64,000 nt of DNA from the NCBI GenBank assembly GCA_963839365.1, contig CAWIUT010000001.1:620001-684000 (forward strand), given 5' to 3'. Positions 52,591 to 62,153 of the stretch are shown here, one piece after another. The notes under the pieces are model-generated. The model ran no database searches. It was not told the DNA's origin and saw only the letters and a list, made by a program, of their open reading frames with translations. Position 1 is the first letter of the stretch; each line of letters starts with the position of its first letter. The stretch comes from DASSKA01 sp963839365. Lineage in GTDB: Bacteria > Actinomycetota > Actinomycetes > Propionibacteriales > Nocardioidaceae. The translations under genes and the position numbers were made by a program.

Positions 52591-52603
52591 GAAGGGCGTG
52601 GTG

Positions 52604-53425
52604 ATGGCCGAGCTGACCAGCCTTGGCGATGCGGTCACGGGCCTGGTGCACGACGGCGACACGGTGGCCCTGGAGGGCTTCACGCACCTCATCCCCACGC
52701 TGGCCGGGCACGAGATCATCCGGCAGCAGCGTCGCGACCTCACGCTGGTGCGGATGACCCCGGACCTGGTCTACGACCAGATGATCGGCATGGGGGTCGC
52801 ACGCAAGCTGGTGTTCAGCTGGGGCGGGAACCCCGGGGTGGGCTCGCTGCACCGCTTCCGGGACGCGGTGGAGAACGGCTGGCCGGTGCCGCTGGAGGTC
52901 GACGAGCACAGCCACGCCGGCATGGCGAACCGGTACGTCGCCGGCGCCTCCCACCTGCCCTTCGCGGTTCTCCGCGGCTACCAGGGCAGCAGCCTGGCGC
53001 AGCGCAGCGACACGATCGGCACGGTGACCTGCCCGTTCACCGGGGAGGAGCTGGCCGCGGTCGCCGCGATCAACCCGGACGTCGCCGTGATCCACGCCCA
53101 GCGCGCGGACCGGTCCGGCAACGTGCAGCTCTGGGGCATCCTCGGCGTGCAGAAAGAGGCGGTGCTGGCCGCGGACCGGGTGCTCGTCACCGTCGAGGAG
53201 GTCGTTGACGAGCTCGACCCACGCCCCGGGGCGATCGTGCTCCCCAGCTGGGTGGTCACCGCCGTCGCGCACGTGCCCGGCGGGGCGCACCCGTCGTACG
53301 CCGCGGGCTACACCACCCGGGACAACGCCTTCTACTCCGCCTGGGACCCGATCAGCCGGGACCGGGAGAGGTTCACCACGTGGATGACCGAGCAGGTCCT
53401 CGACCCTGCGAAGGCAGCCCGATGA
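52604..53425 (+). CDS. pcaI: 3-oxoadipate CoA-transferase subunit A
   Basis: CoA-transferase alpha subunit, 273 residues, that with PcaJ moves CoA from succinyl-CoA to 3-oxoadipate. It contains VHDGDTVALEGFTHLIPTLAGHE, LVFSWGGNPGVGSLHRF, VTCPFTGEELAAV and VLPSWVVTAVAHVPGGAHPSY. These features place it in the glutaconate/IpdA-like branch rather than the SCOT-like branch of Proteobacterial PcaI. Role assigned from the operon. ATG 52604 after GAAGGGCG. First gene of the operon; 4-base overlap with pcaJ. Confidence 0.88.
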   Translation: MAELTSLGDAVTGLVHDGDTVALEGFTHLIPTLAGHEIIRQQRRDLTLVRMTPDLVYDQMIGMGVARKLVFSWGGNPGVGSLHRFRDAVENGWPVPLEVDEHSHAGMANRYVAGASHLPFAVLRGYQGSSLAQRSDTIGTVTCPFTGEELAAVAAINPDVAVIHAQRADRSGNVQLWGILGVQKEAVLAADRVLVTVEEVVDELDPRPGAIVLPSWVVTAVAHVPGGAHPSYAAGYTTRDNAFYSAWDPISRDRERFTTWMTEQVLDPAKAAR

Positions 53426-54205
53426 ACGAGCAGGCCACCGGTCGACCGAGCTGGAGCACCGACGAGATGATGGCGGTCGAGTCCGCCAGGGCGCTCGCAG
53501 AGGCCAAGACCTGCTTCGTGGGCATCGGGCTGCCGAGCAAGGCCGCGAACCTGGCCCGTCGCACCACGAACCCGGACCTGGTGCTGATCTACGAGTCGGG
53601 CACCATCGGCGCGAAGCCATCGGTGCTGCCGCTGTCCATCGGCGACGGCGAGCTCGCCGACACCGCCGACGCGGTGGTGCCGGTGCCGGAGATCTTCAAC
53701 TACTGGTTGCAGGCCGGCCGCTGCGACGTCGGCTTCCTCGGCGCGGCGCAGGTGGACCGGTTCGGCAACATCAACACCACGCTGATCGGCCGGGGTGAGG
53801 CACAGCCGGAGCTGCGGCTGCCGGGCGCCGGCGGCGCCCCCGAGATCGCAGCCCACGCCGGCAAGGTGCTCATCACCGTCCGGCACTCGACCCGGGTGTT
53901 CGTGGAGGAGCTCGGTTTCGTGACCAGCGTGGGCTTCGGCAGCGGTTCCGGGGACCGGGAGCGGCTCGGGCTCACCGGCGCCGGTCCGACGCAGGTGATC
54001 ACCGACCTGTGCGTCATGGAGCCGGACCCCGACAGCCGCGAGCTGACCCTGACCGCCTGCCACCCCGGGGTTACCGTCGAGCAGGTGCGGCAGGCGACCG
54101 GGTGGCCGCTGAAGGTGGCCGACCAGGTGCGGACCACCGCTGCTCCGACAGCCGAGGAGCTCACCGCTCTGCGCGAGCTCGAGGAACGAACGAGAGAGGC
54201 ACACA

Positions 54206-54219
<14 letters not shown>
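53422..54219 (+). CDS. pcaJ: 3-oxoadipate CoA-transferase subunit B
   Basis: CoA-transferase beta subunit, 265 residues. The likely catalytic glutamate is in LVLIYESGTIGAKP, with KTCFVGIGLPSKAANLAR before it and DVGFLGAAQVDRFGNINTTLIG after. Ends ELEERTREAHSAGS. Same glutaconate/IpdB-like branch as the partner. The start overlaps pcaI by 4 bases (ATGA) and the end overlaps pcaF by 14 bases. Confidence 0.88.
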
Positions 54220-55390
<1,171 letters not shown>

Positions 55391-55398
55391 GAGGCCAG

Positions 55399-56112
55399 AT
55401 GTCGGACCTGATCGTGCCCGGCGGGGTGGAGACCGAGCTCGACCCGCCGTACCTCTTCCCGGACTACCGGTCGACGGTGTTCCGTTCGCCGAGCAAGGCG
55501 CTTGTGATGCCGCCCCTGGGGATGACCGAGCTCACCGGACCCAGGTTCGGGGCCGGTGACCTCCGCGACACCGACGCAGACCTGACCGCGCACGGCAGCG
55601 GCGAGCCGATCGGCGAGCGGATCATCGTGCACGGAAGGGTGACCGACAGCGAGGGCAGGCCGGTGCGGAACACCCTCCTCGAGGTCTGGCAGGCCAACTC
55701 GGCCGGCCGGTACATCCACCAGGTGGACCAGCACCCGGCGCCGCTCGACCCGAACTTCGTCGGGGCGGGCCGCTGCATGACCGACGGCGAGGGGCACTAC
55801 CGGTTCGTGTCCATCAAGCCCGGCCCGTACCCGTGGAGGAACCACACCAACGCCTGGCGCCCGGCGCACATCCACTTCTCGGTGTTCGGCCGTGCGTTCA
55901 CCCAACGGCTGGTCACCCAGATGTACTTCCCGGGCGACCCGCTGTTCTACCAGGACCCGATCTTCAACTCGGTGCGCGACGAGCGGGCCCGCAAGCGGAT
56001 GGTCTCGGTCTACGACCACTCGGTCACCACCCCGGAGTGGGCGACCGGCTACCGGTTCGACATCGTGCTCGGGGGCTCGGCGGCGACCCCGTTCGAGGAC
56101 GGTGAGGCGTGA
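55399..56112 (+). CDS. pcaH: protocatechuate 3,4-dioxygenase beta subunit
   Basis: Iron(III) intradiol dioxygenase subunit, 237 residues. It supplies all metal ligands: tyrosines in SAGRYIHQ and KPGPYPWRNH, histidines in RPAHIHFSVFG. N-terminal YLFPDYRSTVFRSPSKALV and MTELTGPRFG are beta-specific. Opens protocatechuate to 3-carboxy-cis,cis-muconate. ATG 55399 follows GGAGG. Eight bases after pcaF. Confidence 0.96.
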   Translation: MSDLIVPGGVETELDPPYLFPDYRSTVFRSPSKALVMPPLGMTELTGPRFGAGDLRDTDADLTAHGSGEPIGERIIVHGRVTDSEGRPVRNTLLEVWQANSAGRYIHQVDQHPAPLDPNFVGAGRCMTDGEGHYRFVSIKPGPYPWRNHTNAWRPAHIHFSVFGRAFTQRLVTQMYFPGDPLFYQDPIFNSVRDERARKRMVSVYDHSVTTPEWATGYRFDIVLGGSAATPFEDGEA

Positions 56113-56714
56113 TGACCGAGTTCGTCTACGAGGTCACCGACGTCGTGGCGTCCCCTGGGGCGACCCCCTCCCAGACGGTGGGCCCGTTCTTCCACTACGC
56201 ACTTCCCTACGAGCACGGTCCACGCCTCGCCGGACCAGATCGGCCAGGGGTGTTCCGGCTCACCGGCAGGGTCATCGACGGGCAGGGCAACGGCATCGGC
56301 GACGCCCTGGTCGAGGTGTGGCAGGCCGACGAGCACGGCGACTTCGCCACCGAGCCGGGGCTGTACGACGAGGTCCCGGCCGGCGGCTTCCGCGGCTTCG
56401 GCCGCTGCGCCACCGACGAGCACGGCCGCTTCGAGTTCCACACCGTCAGGCCCGCCGCCGTCCCGACCGCCGGCGGTACCCCCCAGGCGCCGCACGTCTC
56501 GCTGTCGGTGTTCGCCCGCGGGATGCTCCGCCAGTCGGTCACCCGGGTCTACTTCGAGGACGAGGACGCGAACGCGAGCGACCCGCTGCTGTCGTCGGTG
56601 GACCCGGAGCGTCGCGGCACGCTCGTGGCCACGCGCACCGAGGACGGCTACCGGATCGACGTGCACATGCAGGGCGACGACGAGACCGTGTTCCTCGATG
56701 TCTTCACCCGCTGA
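56112..56714 (+). CDS. pcaG: protocatechuate 3,4-dioxygenase alpha subunit
   Basis: Non-metal-binding partner of PcaH, 200 residues. TPSQTVGPFFHYALPYEHG, LTGRVIDGQGNGIGDALVEVWQAD, GFGRCATDEHGRFEFHTV, and APHVSLSVFARGMLRQSVTRVYF. The HIH iron motif is replaced by HVSLSVFARG, as usual for alpha. ATG 56112 overlaps the pcaH stop by one base; GTG 56109 is equally possible. Overlaps pcaB by 17 bases. Confidence 0.95.
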   Translation: MTEFVYEVTDVVASPGATPSQTVGPFFHYALPYEHGPRLAGPDRPGVFRLTGRVIDGQGNGIGDALVEVWQADEHGDFATEPGLYDEVPAGGFRGFGRCATDEHGRFEFHTVRPAAVPTAGGTPQAPHVSLSVFARGMLRQSVTRVYFEDEDANASDPLLSSVDPERRGTLVATRTEDGYRIDVHMQGDDETVFLDVFTR

Positions 56715-57888
56715 GGACGACGGCGCCGACGTCGGCCTGCTGACGCCCGTCTGCGCCGGCACCGCAGGTGAGCGGCTCACCGGCGACCGGGCGGTGGTGG
56801 CCGCGCTGGTGCGCGCGGAGGCCGCGTTGCTGCACGCACTCGTCGACGCCGGAGTGGCCCCGGCGGCGGCGAGGACGGCCGCGGAGACGCTGGCGTCCCT
56901 CACTCCGGACGCGCGCGCCCTCGCGCTGGCCGCCCCGGAGGGCGGCAACCCCGTCATCCCGCTTGTCCGGCTGCTGCGTGGCGAGGTGGACCCCGCCCTT
57001 GCCCCCTGGGTGCACCACGGCGCAACCAGCCAGGACATCGTGGACACCGCACTGATGCTGGTCGCCTCCCGGACCGCCCGGCAGATCGAGGCGGACCTGG
57101 CCCGGCTGGCCGGGTCACTCGCGGAGCTGGCCGACCGGCACCGCGCGGTGCCGATGACGGCGCGCACCCTCACCCAGCAGGCGATGCCGACCACGCTGGG
57201 GATGCGGCTCGCGGGCTGGCTGGCCGGTGTCCACGACGCGGTGCGCGCTCTGCGCACCTGCACCTGGCTGCCCGCGTCGCTCGGCGGACCGGTGGGCACC
57301 GCGACGGCCTTCGGAGAGCGGGGTCCGGCGGTGCTGGAGGCGTTCGCGACCCGGCTCGGGCTCGGCGTGCCGGTGTCCTCCTGGCACACCCGGCGCACCC
57401 CGGTGCTGGACCTGGTGAACGGGCTGACCTTCACCGGCGAGGCGTGCGGCAAGATCGCCGCCGACCTCCTGGTGATGAGCCAGTCCGAGATCGGGGAGGC
57501 GCGCGAGGGCACCGCCGGCGGGTCGTCGTCGATGAGCCACAAGGCCAACCCCACCCAGTCGGTCCTGGTCGGCTCTGCCGTCAGGCAGCTGCCCGGGCTC
57601 GGATGCATCCTCGCGTCCACGGCCGCCCCCGAGCAGGAGCGGCCGGCCGGCGACTGGCACGCCGAGTGGCAGCCGCTGCGGACCATGCTGCGGCTGGCTG
57701 CTGCCGCCGCCGAGCGCACCGCCGAGCTCCTCCCGCTGGTGCACTTCGACGAGGCGGCGATGCGCCGCAACCTGGACCAGCTGCTGGCCGCCGCCGACCA
57801 GGACAGGGGCTGGGAGCGCGACCAGCTCGCGAGCGTGGGTACCTGGGTGGACCGGGTTCTTGCCCAGCACGAGGAGGTGCTCGGATGA
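56698..57888 (+). CDS. pcaB: 3-carboxy-cis,cis-muconate cycloisomerase
   Basis: Fumarase/aspartase superfamily member of 396 residues that lactonises 3-carboxymuconate to 4-carboxymuconolactone. Region motifs: VHHGATSQDIVDTALML, the conserved TLTQQAMPTTLGMRLAGW, and the superfamily signature GGSSSMSHKANPTQSV with the catalytic serine loop. Full length and in place within the operon. Overlaps pcaG (17 bases) and pcaD (4 bases). Confidence 0.94.
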   Translation: MSSPAEDDGADVGLLTPVCAGTAGERLTGDRAVVAALVRAEAALLHALVDAGVAPAAARTAAETLASLTPDARALALAAPEGGNPVIPLVRLLRGEVDPALAPWVHHGATSQDIVDTALMLVASRTARQIEADLARLAGSLAELADRHRAVPMTARTLTQQAMPTTLGMRLAGWLAGVHDAVRALRTCTWLPASLGGPVGTATAFGERGPAVLEAFATRLGLGVPVSSWHTRRTPVLDLVNGLTFTGEACGKIAADLLVMSQSEIGEAREGTAGGSSSMSHKANPTQSVLVGSAVRQLPGLGCILASTAAPEQERPAGDWHAEWQPLRTMLRLAAAAAERTAELLPLVHFDEAAMRRNLDQLLAAADQDRGWERDQLASVGTWVDRVLAQHEEVLG

Positions 57889-58664
57889 CCGAGCCGGTGA
57901 GGCTGGCCCATCGTGTCGAGGGGCCGGTCGACGGCCCGCCCGTCGTACTGGCGCCGTCGCTGGGGACCACCCTGGAGATGTGGGACGAGCTGGCGGCCGC
58001 GCTGCGCGAGCGCTACCGGGTGGTCCGGTTCGACACCCGGGGCCACGGCGACTCACCCGTCCCCGCCGGCCCGTACACGATGTCGGAGCTGGCCGGCGAC
58101 GTGGTGCGGCTCGCCGACGTCCTGGGCCTGGACCGGTTCGCGCTGGTGGGCCTGTCCATCGGCGGGGCACTCGGCCAGCTGCTCGCCCTCGAGCACCCCG
58201 ACCGGCTGGCGTCCCTGGTGCTGTGCTGCACGGTCCCCCGGTTCGGGGACGCCGCGTCCTGGGTCGACCGTGCCGCACAGGTGCGGACACAGGGCATGGC
58301 GCCGCTGGCGGAGCCGACCCGCGCACGCTGGTTCACCGACGGGTTCCGCGAGCACCGTCCCGAGGTGGTGGAGCGGCTGATCGGGATGATCAAGAGCACG
58401 CCGGTCGAGGGCTACGCCGGGTGCTGCGAGGCGTTGGCCCGGTTCGACGTGTGGTCGAGGGTGGCCCGGGTGACGGCGCCGACCCGGGTGATCGCAGGTG
58501 ACCAGGACCAGTCGGCGACGCTTCCCGACGTGCGTGAGATGGCCGCGCGGATCCCGGAGGCGGACCTGGTCGTGCTCGAGGACGTCGCGCACATCGCCAA
58601 CGTCGCCGAACCGGCAGGGTTCAACCGCGCGGTGCTCGAGCACCTGGAGAGGACGGTTCGGTGA
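57885..58664 (+). CDS. pcaD: 3-oxoadipate enol-lactonase
   Basis: Alpha/beta-hydrolase of 259 residues that hydrolyses 3-oxoadipate enol-lactone to 3-oxoadipate. Nucleophile elbow GLSIGG (Ser about 86), Asp in VIAGDQDQSA and His in LEDVAHIANV. RFDTRGHGDSPVPAGPYTM is typical of PcaD. Ends before pcaC as a separate protein, whereas many actinobacteria have a PcaL fusion. ATG overlap of 4 bases with pcaB. Confidence 0.93.
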   Translation: MTEPVRLAHRVEGPVDGPPVVLAPSLGTTLEMWDELAAALRERYRVVRFDTRGHGDSPVPAGPYTMSELAGDVVRLADVLGLDRFALVGLSIGGALGQLLALEHPDRLASLVLCCTVPRFGDAASWVDRAAQVRTQGMAPLAEPTRARWFTDGFREHRPEVVERLIGMIKSTPVEGYAGCCEALARFDVWSRVARVTAPTRVIAGDQDQSATLPDVREMAARIPEADLVVLEDVAHIANVAEPAGFNRAVLEHLERTVR

Positions 58665-59035
58665 GCGACTACGAGGACGGCATGCGGGTTCGCCGGGAGG
58701 TGCTCGGCGACGCACACGTCGACCGAGCCACCGCCGCCACCACCGAGGTGACCCGGGACTTCCAGGAGCTGATCACCCGCTACGCCTGGGGGGCGGTGTG
58801 GGCCCGCGACGGTCTGGACCGCCGCAGCCGGTCGATGGTCACCCTGACCGCGCTGGTCGCCGGCCGGCACTACGACGAGCTGGAGTTCCACCTGCGGGCG
58901 GCGTTGCGCAACGGCCTCACCCGGCAGGAGATCGTGGAGGTGCTGATCCAGACCGCCGTCTACTGCGGGGTGCCGGCCGCCAACTCGGCGTTCGCGGTGG
59001 CCGGACGGGTGCTTGCCGAACCCGACCCGGACTGA
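58661..59035 (+). CDS. pcaC: 4-carboxymuconolactone decarboxylase
   Basis: A 124-residue AhpD-fold protein. GMRVRREVLGDAHVDRA, then WARDGLDRRSRSMVTLTALVAGRHYDELEFHLRAALRNGLTRQEIVEVLIQTAVYCGVPAAN covers the active-site region with His and Glu. Decarboxylates 4-carboxymuconolactone to 3-oxoadipate enol-lactone. GTG 58661 overlaps pcaD (GTGA). Its stop abuts the stop of the convergent glycosyltransferase gene (TGATCA) with no space for a terminator. Confidence 0.94.
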   Translation: MSDYEDGMRVRREVLGDAHVDRATAATTEVTRDFQELITRYAWGAVWARDGLDRRSRSMVTLTALVAGRHYDELEFHLRAALRNGLTRQEIVEVLIQTAVYCGVPAANSAFAVAGRVLAEPDPD

Positions 59036-60148
59036 TCAGCCGAAGTCACCCGCGGCGACGTTCTCGACGATGTCGGCCAGGTCCTGCACGAACAGCGCCT
59101 GCCCACGCTTGATCCGGCCCTCGCGGTGCTCGGCGTCGTCCGCCAGCGCGTCGACGGCGCGGACCAGCTCGCCGGTCTCGGTGACCAGGTCGGTGAGCCC
59201 GAGCCGGGCGAGGGCCTCGGCGTCGTCGCGGCCGTGCCCGCTCAGGGGCCGGAACGTGACCACGGGAAGGCCGAATCCCAGGGCCTCCTTCGAGCTCATG
59301 CCCCCGGCGTTGTCCACGAGCACGTCGGCGGCGGCGAGCACCGACGGCATGTCGTCCACCCAGCCAAGGGCACGCACCCCTGGAATGGTCTCCAGCCGCT
59401 GGCGCAGGGCGTCGTTGCGACCGCAGAGCACCACCGGAGTCCAGTCCCGGTGCCCGGCCAGCGCGGTAGCGGCGTCCTCCGCGGAGCCGGCGAGCCCGAC
59501 GGAGCCCGTGGAGAGCAACGCCACCCGACCGTCGACGGGAAACCCCAGCCGCTCCCGCGCCTCGGGCTGGGACAGGTGCGCGTCCAGGAGCTGGGGGCGC
59601 ACCACGGGGCCGGACACGACGGCGGGCCGACCCGTGCGGCGGGTGGCGTCGGCGGCGGCATCTTCGGAGATGGTCACCTCGAGGTCCACGGCGGGATGGA
59701 TCCAGAGGTTGTTCACCGAGAACGTGGTGATCGCGGTGACCGCCGGGCAGCCGAGCTGCCCGCGCTTGCGCAGCCGCCCCAGCGCGAGGGCGGAAAGGGG
59801 GTAGGTGGAGACCGCGACGTCGGGGCGGAGCTCCCGCGCCAGCCTCCGCAGCCCTGGCACCGCCAAGCGCACGGGAATGCCGGCTCGCTCCCCCTCCTTC
59901 TGGTCGGCGACGAAGAACGTGTCGTAGACACGCTGGTAGAGCCGCGGTGCGGAGCTCACCAGCCACGGGTAGACCCAGTGCAGGAAGCGGCCCGTCGGCG
60001 GGGGCATCAGGTCGAGCATGTCGACGACCTTCGCGGTGTGCCCACGCGCCTCGAGCCGCCGAGCCAGCTCCCGGCTGATCTGGAGGTGCCCTCCTCCCAT
60101 GGCGGCGCTGAGGATGAGCACCTTCTGCCGGTCGCCGGCTTCGCCCAT
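59036..60148 (-). CDS. MGDG-synthase-like (GT28) glycosyltransferase
   Basis: A 370-residue glycosyltransferase. The N-terminal VLILSAAMGGGHLQISRELARRLEARGH and VDMLDLMPPP match the monogalactosyldiacylglycerol synthase N-terminal domain, and the C-terminal half is MurG-like (VLLSTGSVGLAGSA-type strand, VLCGRNDALRQRL, ALGWVDDMPSVLAAADVLVDNAGGMSSKEALGFGLPVV) with the nucleotide-sugar site. It probably transfers a sugar to a diacylglycerol lipid at the membrane surface. The sugar is not determined. Near a UDP-sulfoquinovose synthase gene. Confidence 0.83.
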   Translation of the reverse strand: MGEAGDRQKVLILSAAMGGGHLQISRELARRLEARGHTAKVVDMLDLMPPPTGRFLHWVYPWLVSSAPRLYQRVYDTFFVADQKEGERAGIPVRLAVPGLRRLARELRPDVAVSTYPLSALALGRLRKRGQLGCPAVTAITTFSVNNLWIHPAVDLEVTISEDAAADATRRTGRPAVVSGPVVRPQLLDAHLSQPEARERLGFPVDGRVALLSTGSVGLAGSAEDAATALAGHRDWTPVVLCGRNDALRQRLETIPGVRALGWVDDMPSVLAAADVLVDNAGGMSSKEALGFGLPVVTFRPLSGHGRDDAEALARLGLTDLVTETGELVRAVDALADDAEHREGRIKRGQALFVQDLADIVENVAAGDFG

Positions 60149-60187
60149 GGGTCCTCCTGGTCATCTCCCCGTTGCTCCGACAGCCTC

Positions 60188-60203
60188 CTGTGCCCGAGCA
60201 CAG
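60188..60203. promoter_or_regulatory. inverted repeat in the divergent promoter region
   Basis: CTGTGC-CCGA-GCACAG is a perfect 6-6 inverted repeat midway between the divergent glycosyltransferase and membrane-protein genes (gap 60149-60287). Candidate regulator site or small hairpin. No clear promoter boxes were found for either gene. Confidence 0.35.
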
Positions 60204-60287
60204 AATGTGGTAAACGCCGTCCGCGTTTGTCCGCGTGCCGTACGGGTAGTGCATGGAGGCATCCCCGAGTCGGCCGGAGGTAGGTCG

Positions 60288-61205
60288 GTGGTCTACGCCC
60301 TCACCGTCGTTGCGGCTGCCATCGTGGCGACCGGTGAGGTGATCCAGCAGCGGCTCGCCTCCCAGGCGCCCCCCGAGGACCTGCTGTCCGTCAAGCTCCT
60401 GTTGTGGCTGGTGCAGCGCCCTCGCTGGCTCGCGGGGGTGGGGTGCTCCCTGGCCGGCAACCTCGCGTTCGCGGCAGCGCTCAGCCACGGGAGCGTCATC
60501 CTCATCGAGGCGGTGTTCGTCATCCGGATGGTCTTCGGGCTGACGATCTCCGCGTTCTGGGGATGGCACCGGATCCCGGGCCGGGACATCGTGGGGGGGC
60601 TGGTCATCACCGCCGGCCTGGTCGCGTTCATCCTCGCCGGGAACCCGCAGGCCAGCACCCACACGGTGCCTGCCCTGCGCTGGGCGCTCGGTGGCGGGTC
60701 GCTGGTCGCCTTCGCGGTGATCCTCGCCGCGGTGAGCCGGGCGGCCGCCCCCGCACGCACCGCACTGCTGCTCGGGATCGGTGCCGGGTCCCTGTTCGGG
60801 CTGCAGGCCGCGCTGGTGCAGTCCGCCGTGCACGTGCTGACCGGCGCCGGCGTCGTCGCGCTGCTGGCGAGCTGGCACGGCTACGCCGTCATCGCGGTCG
60901 CGCTGTTCGGGATGCTGCTGGTGCAGAGCGCCTTCGAGGCGGCGCCTCTGCCCGCGTCGTACCCGGCGATCGTCACCACCCAGCTGCTGTCCGCTCTGGC
61001 GATCGGGGTGTTCATCCTGGGCGGGACCATCGACACCGGCGCCGTCCACCTGGCGGTGATCGTGCCGGCGTTCGCGGCGATGCTGTTCGGCATCTTCGTG
61101 CTCACCCGGTCCCCCCTCGTCACCGGCCAGACCCATCGCGAGCGCCAGCTGCGCCAGGAGCAGGACCGGGCCGCGTCCCATCGGACCGTCACTGAGGAGG
61201 AGTAG
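60288..61205 (+). CDS. DMT-superfamily membrane protein (EamA/NIPA-like), first of a pair
   Basis: A 305-residue integral membrane protein with about nine to ten hydrophobic helices and a short charged C-terminal tail (QLRQEQDRAASHRTVTEEE). Helix arrangement and the GEVIQQRLASQ start resemble drug/metabolite-transporter or NIPA-like proteins that occur in actinobacteria. GTG 60288 follows GGAGG at 7 bases. It is 3 bases before a related gene, so the two likely work as one heteromeric transporter or as duplicates. Substrate unknown. Confidence 0.75.
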   Translation: MVYALTVVAAAIVATGEVIQQRLASQAPPEDLLSVKLLLWLVQRPRWLAGVGCSLAGNLAFAAALSHGSVILIEAVFVIRMVFGLTISAFWGWHRIPGRDIVGGLVITAGLVAFILAGNPQASTHTVPALRWALGGGSLVAFAVILAAVSRAAAPARTALLLGIGAGSLFGLQAALVQSAVHVLTGAGVVALLASWHGYAVIAVALFGMLLVQSAFEAAPLPASYPAIVTTQLLSALAIGVFILGGTIDTGAVHLAVIVPAFAAMLFGIFVLTRSPLVTGQTHRERQLRQEQDRAASHRTVTEEE

Positions 61206-61208
61206 CCG

Positions 61209-62147
61209 ATGTCATCGGGTTTCTCGACCGTGATCTCGGCTGTCGCCGCGGTCCTGGCGGGACTGGCCATCGCCGCCGGCGGAGTGCTGCAGCAGCGTGC
61301 CGCGAGCCGGCGCCCGAGCGGGGAGCGGATGTCCGCATCGCTGATGCGGCACCTGCTGTCGGACAAGACCTGGCTGATGGGGATCGGCTGCGCGGTGCTG
61401 TCCTACGCCTTCCAGGCGGTGGCGCTGAGCTTCGGCCCGCTGACGTTGGTGCAGCCGCTGGTGGTCTCCGAGCTGCTGTTCGCGGTCCCGGTGTCGGTGC
61501 GGCTGCGAAACCTGAAGCTGCGACCGCGGGACTGGGCGGCGTGCACTGCGATCGTGGCCGGGCTGACGGTGGGCATCGTCGCGGCCAACCCCGGCAAGGG
61601 GCACCCGATCCAGCCGATCCAGGTCTGGGCCCCCGCTCTGGTAGCGGTGGCGGTCCTCGTCGCGGGCAGCGTCGCCGCCACCAGGACGCTGCAGGGACCG
61701 GTGAGGGCGACGATGTTCGCCCTCGCGGGGGCGTGCACGATGGGGCTGCAGTCGGCGCTGTACGACGCGACCATCACCGTGCTGCGCCAGGACACCTGGC
61801 ACGTGTTCATCGTCTGGCAGACCTACGCGCTGGTGATCGCCAGCTTCCTCGGCCTGTTCCTGATCCAGAACGCCTTCCAGTCCGGCCCGCTCGCGGCCAG
61901 CACCCCGGTCATCGACGCGGTGCTGCCGCTGGTCTCGATCGGTCTGGGCATCGGCCTGTTCCACGAGAGCGTCCGCACCTCGACGACCGGCTTCCTCGGG
62001 GCGGGGGTCGGCGTCCTTCTGCTGCTGCTGGGCATCGTGGCGCTGGACACCTCCCCCGTCGTGCGCAAGGAGCAGCGCATCGAGGAGCAGGAACGCGAAG
62101 AGTCCGAGGAGCGGGGGGCGGCTCAGCCGGCCGAGGAGGCCGGCTGA
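61209..62147 (+). CDS. DMT-superfamily membrane protein (EamA/NIPA-like), second of a pair
   Basis: A 312-residue protein with about nine to ten helices and an acidic tail (RIEEQEREESEERGAAQPAEEAG). The start IAAGGVLQQRAASRRP and YAFQAVALSFGPLTLVQPLVVSELLF, LRNLKLRPRDWAA and the late SIGLGIGLFHESVRTS stretch are characteristic of the actinobacterial DMT family. Paralogue of the preceding gene. It ends inside a strong hairpin shared with sqdB. Confidence 0.78.
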   Translation: MSSGFSTVISAVAAVLAGLAIAAGGVLQQRAASRRPSGERMSASLMRHLLSDKTWLMGIGCAVLSYAFQAVALSFGPLTLVQPLVVSELLFAVPVSVRLRNLKLRPRDWAACTAIVAGLTVGIVAANPGKGHPIQPIQVWAPALVAVAVLVAGSVAATRTLQGPVRATMFALAGACTMGLQSALYDATITVLRQDTWHVFIVWQTYALVIASFLGLFLIQNAFQSGPLAASTPVIDAVLPLVSIGLGIGLFHESVRTSTTGFLGAGVGVLLLLLGIVALDTSPVVRKEQRIEEQEREESEERGAAQPAEEAG

Positions 62148-62150
62148 GCC
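62120..62150. terminator. bidirectional terminator between membrane protein and sqdB
   Basis: Perfect 13-bp stem (GGCTCAGCCGGCC at 62120-62132 with 62138-62150) and a 5-base loop, overlapping the last codons of the membrane protein gene and next to the sqdB stop. Confidence 0.8.
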
Positions 62151-62153
62151 CGC

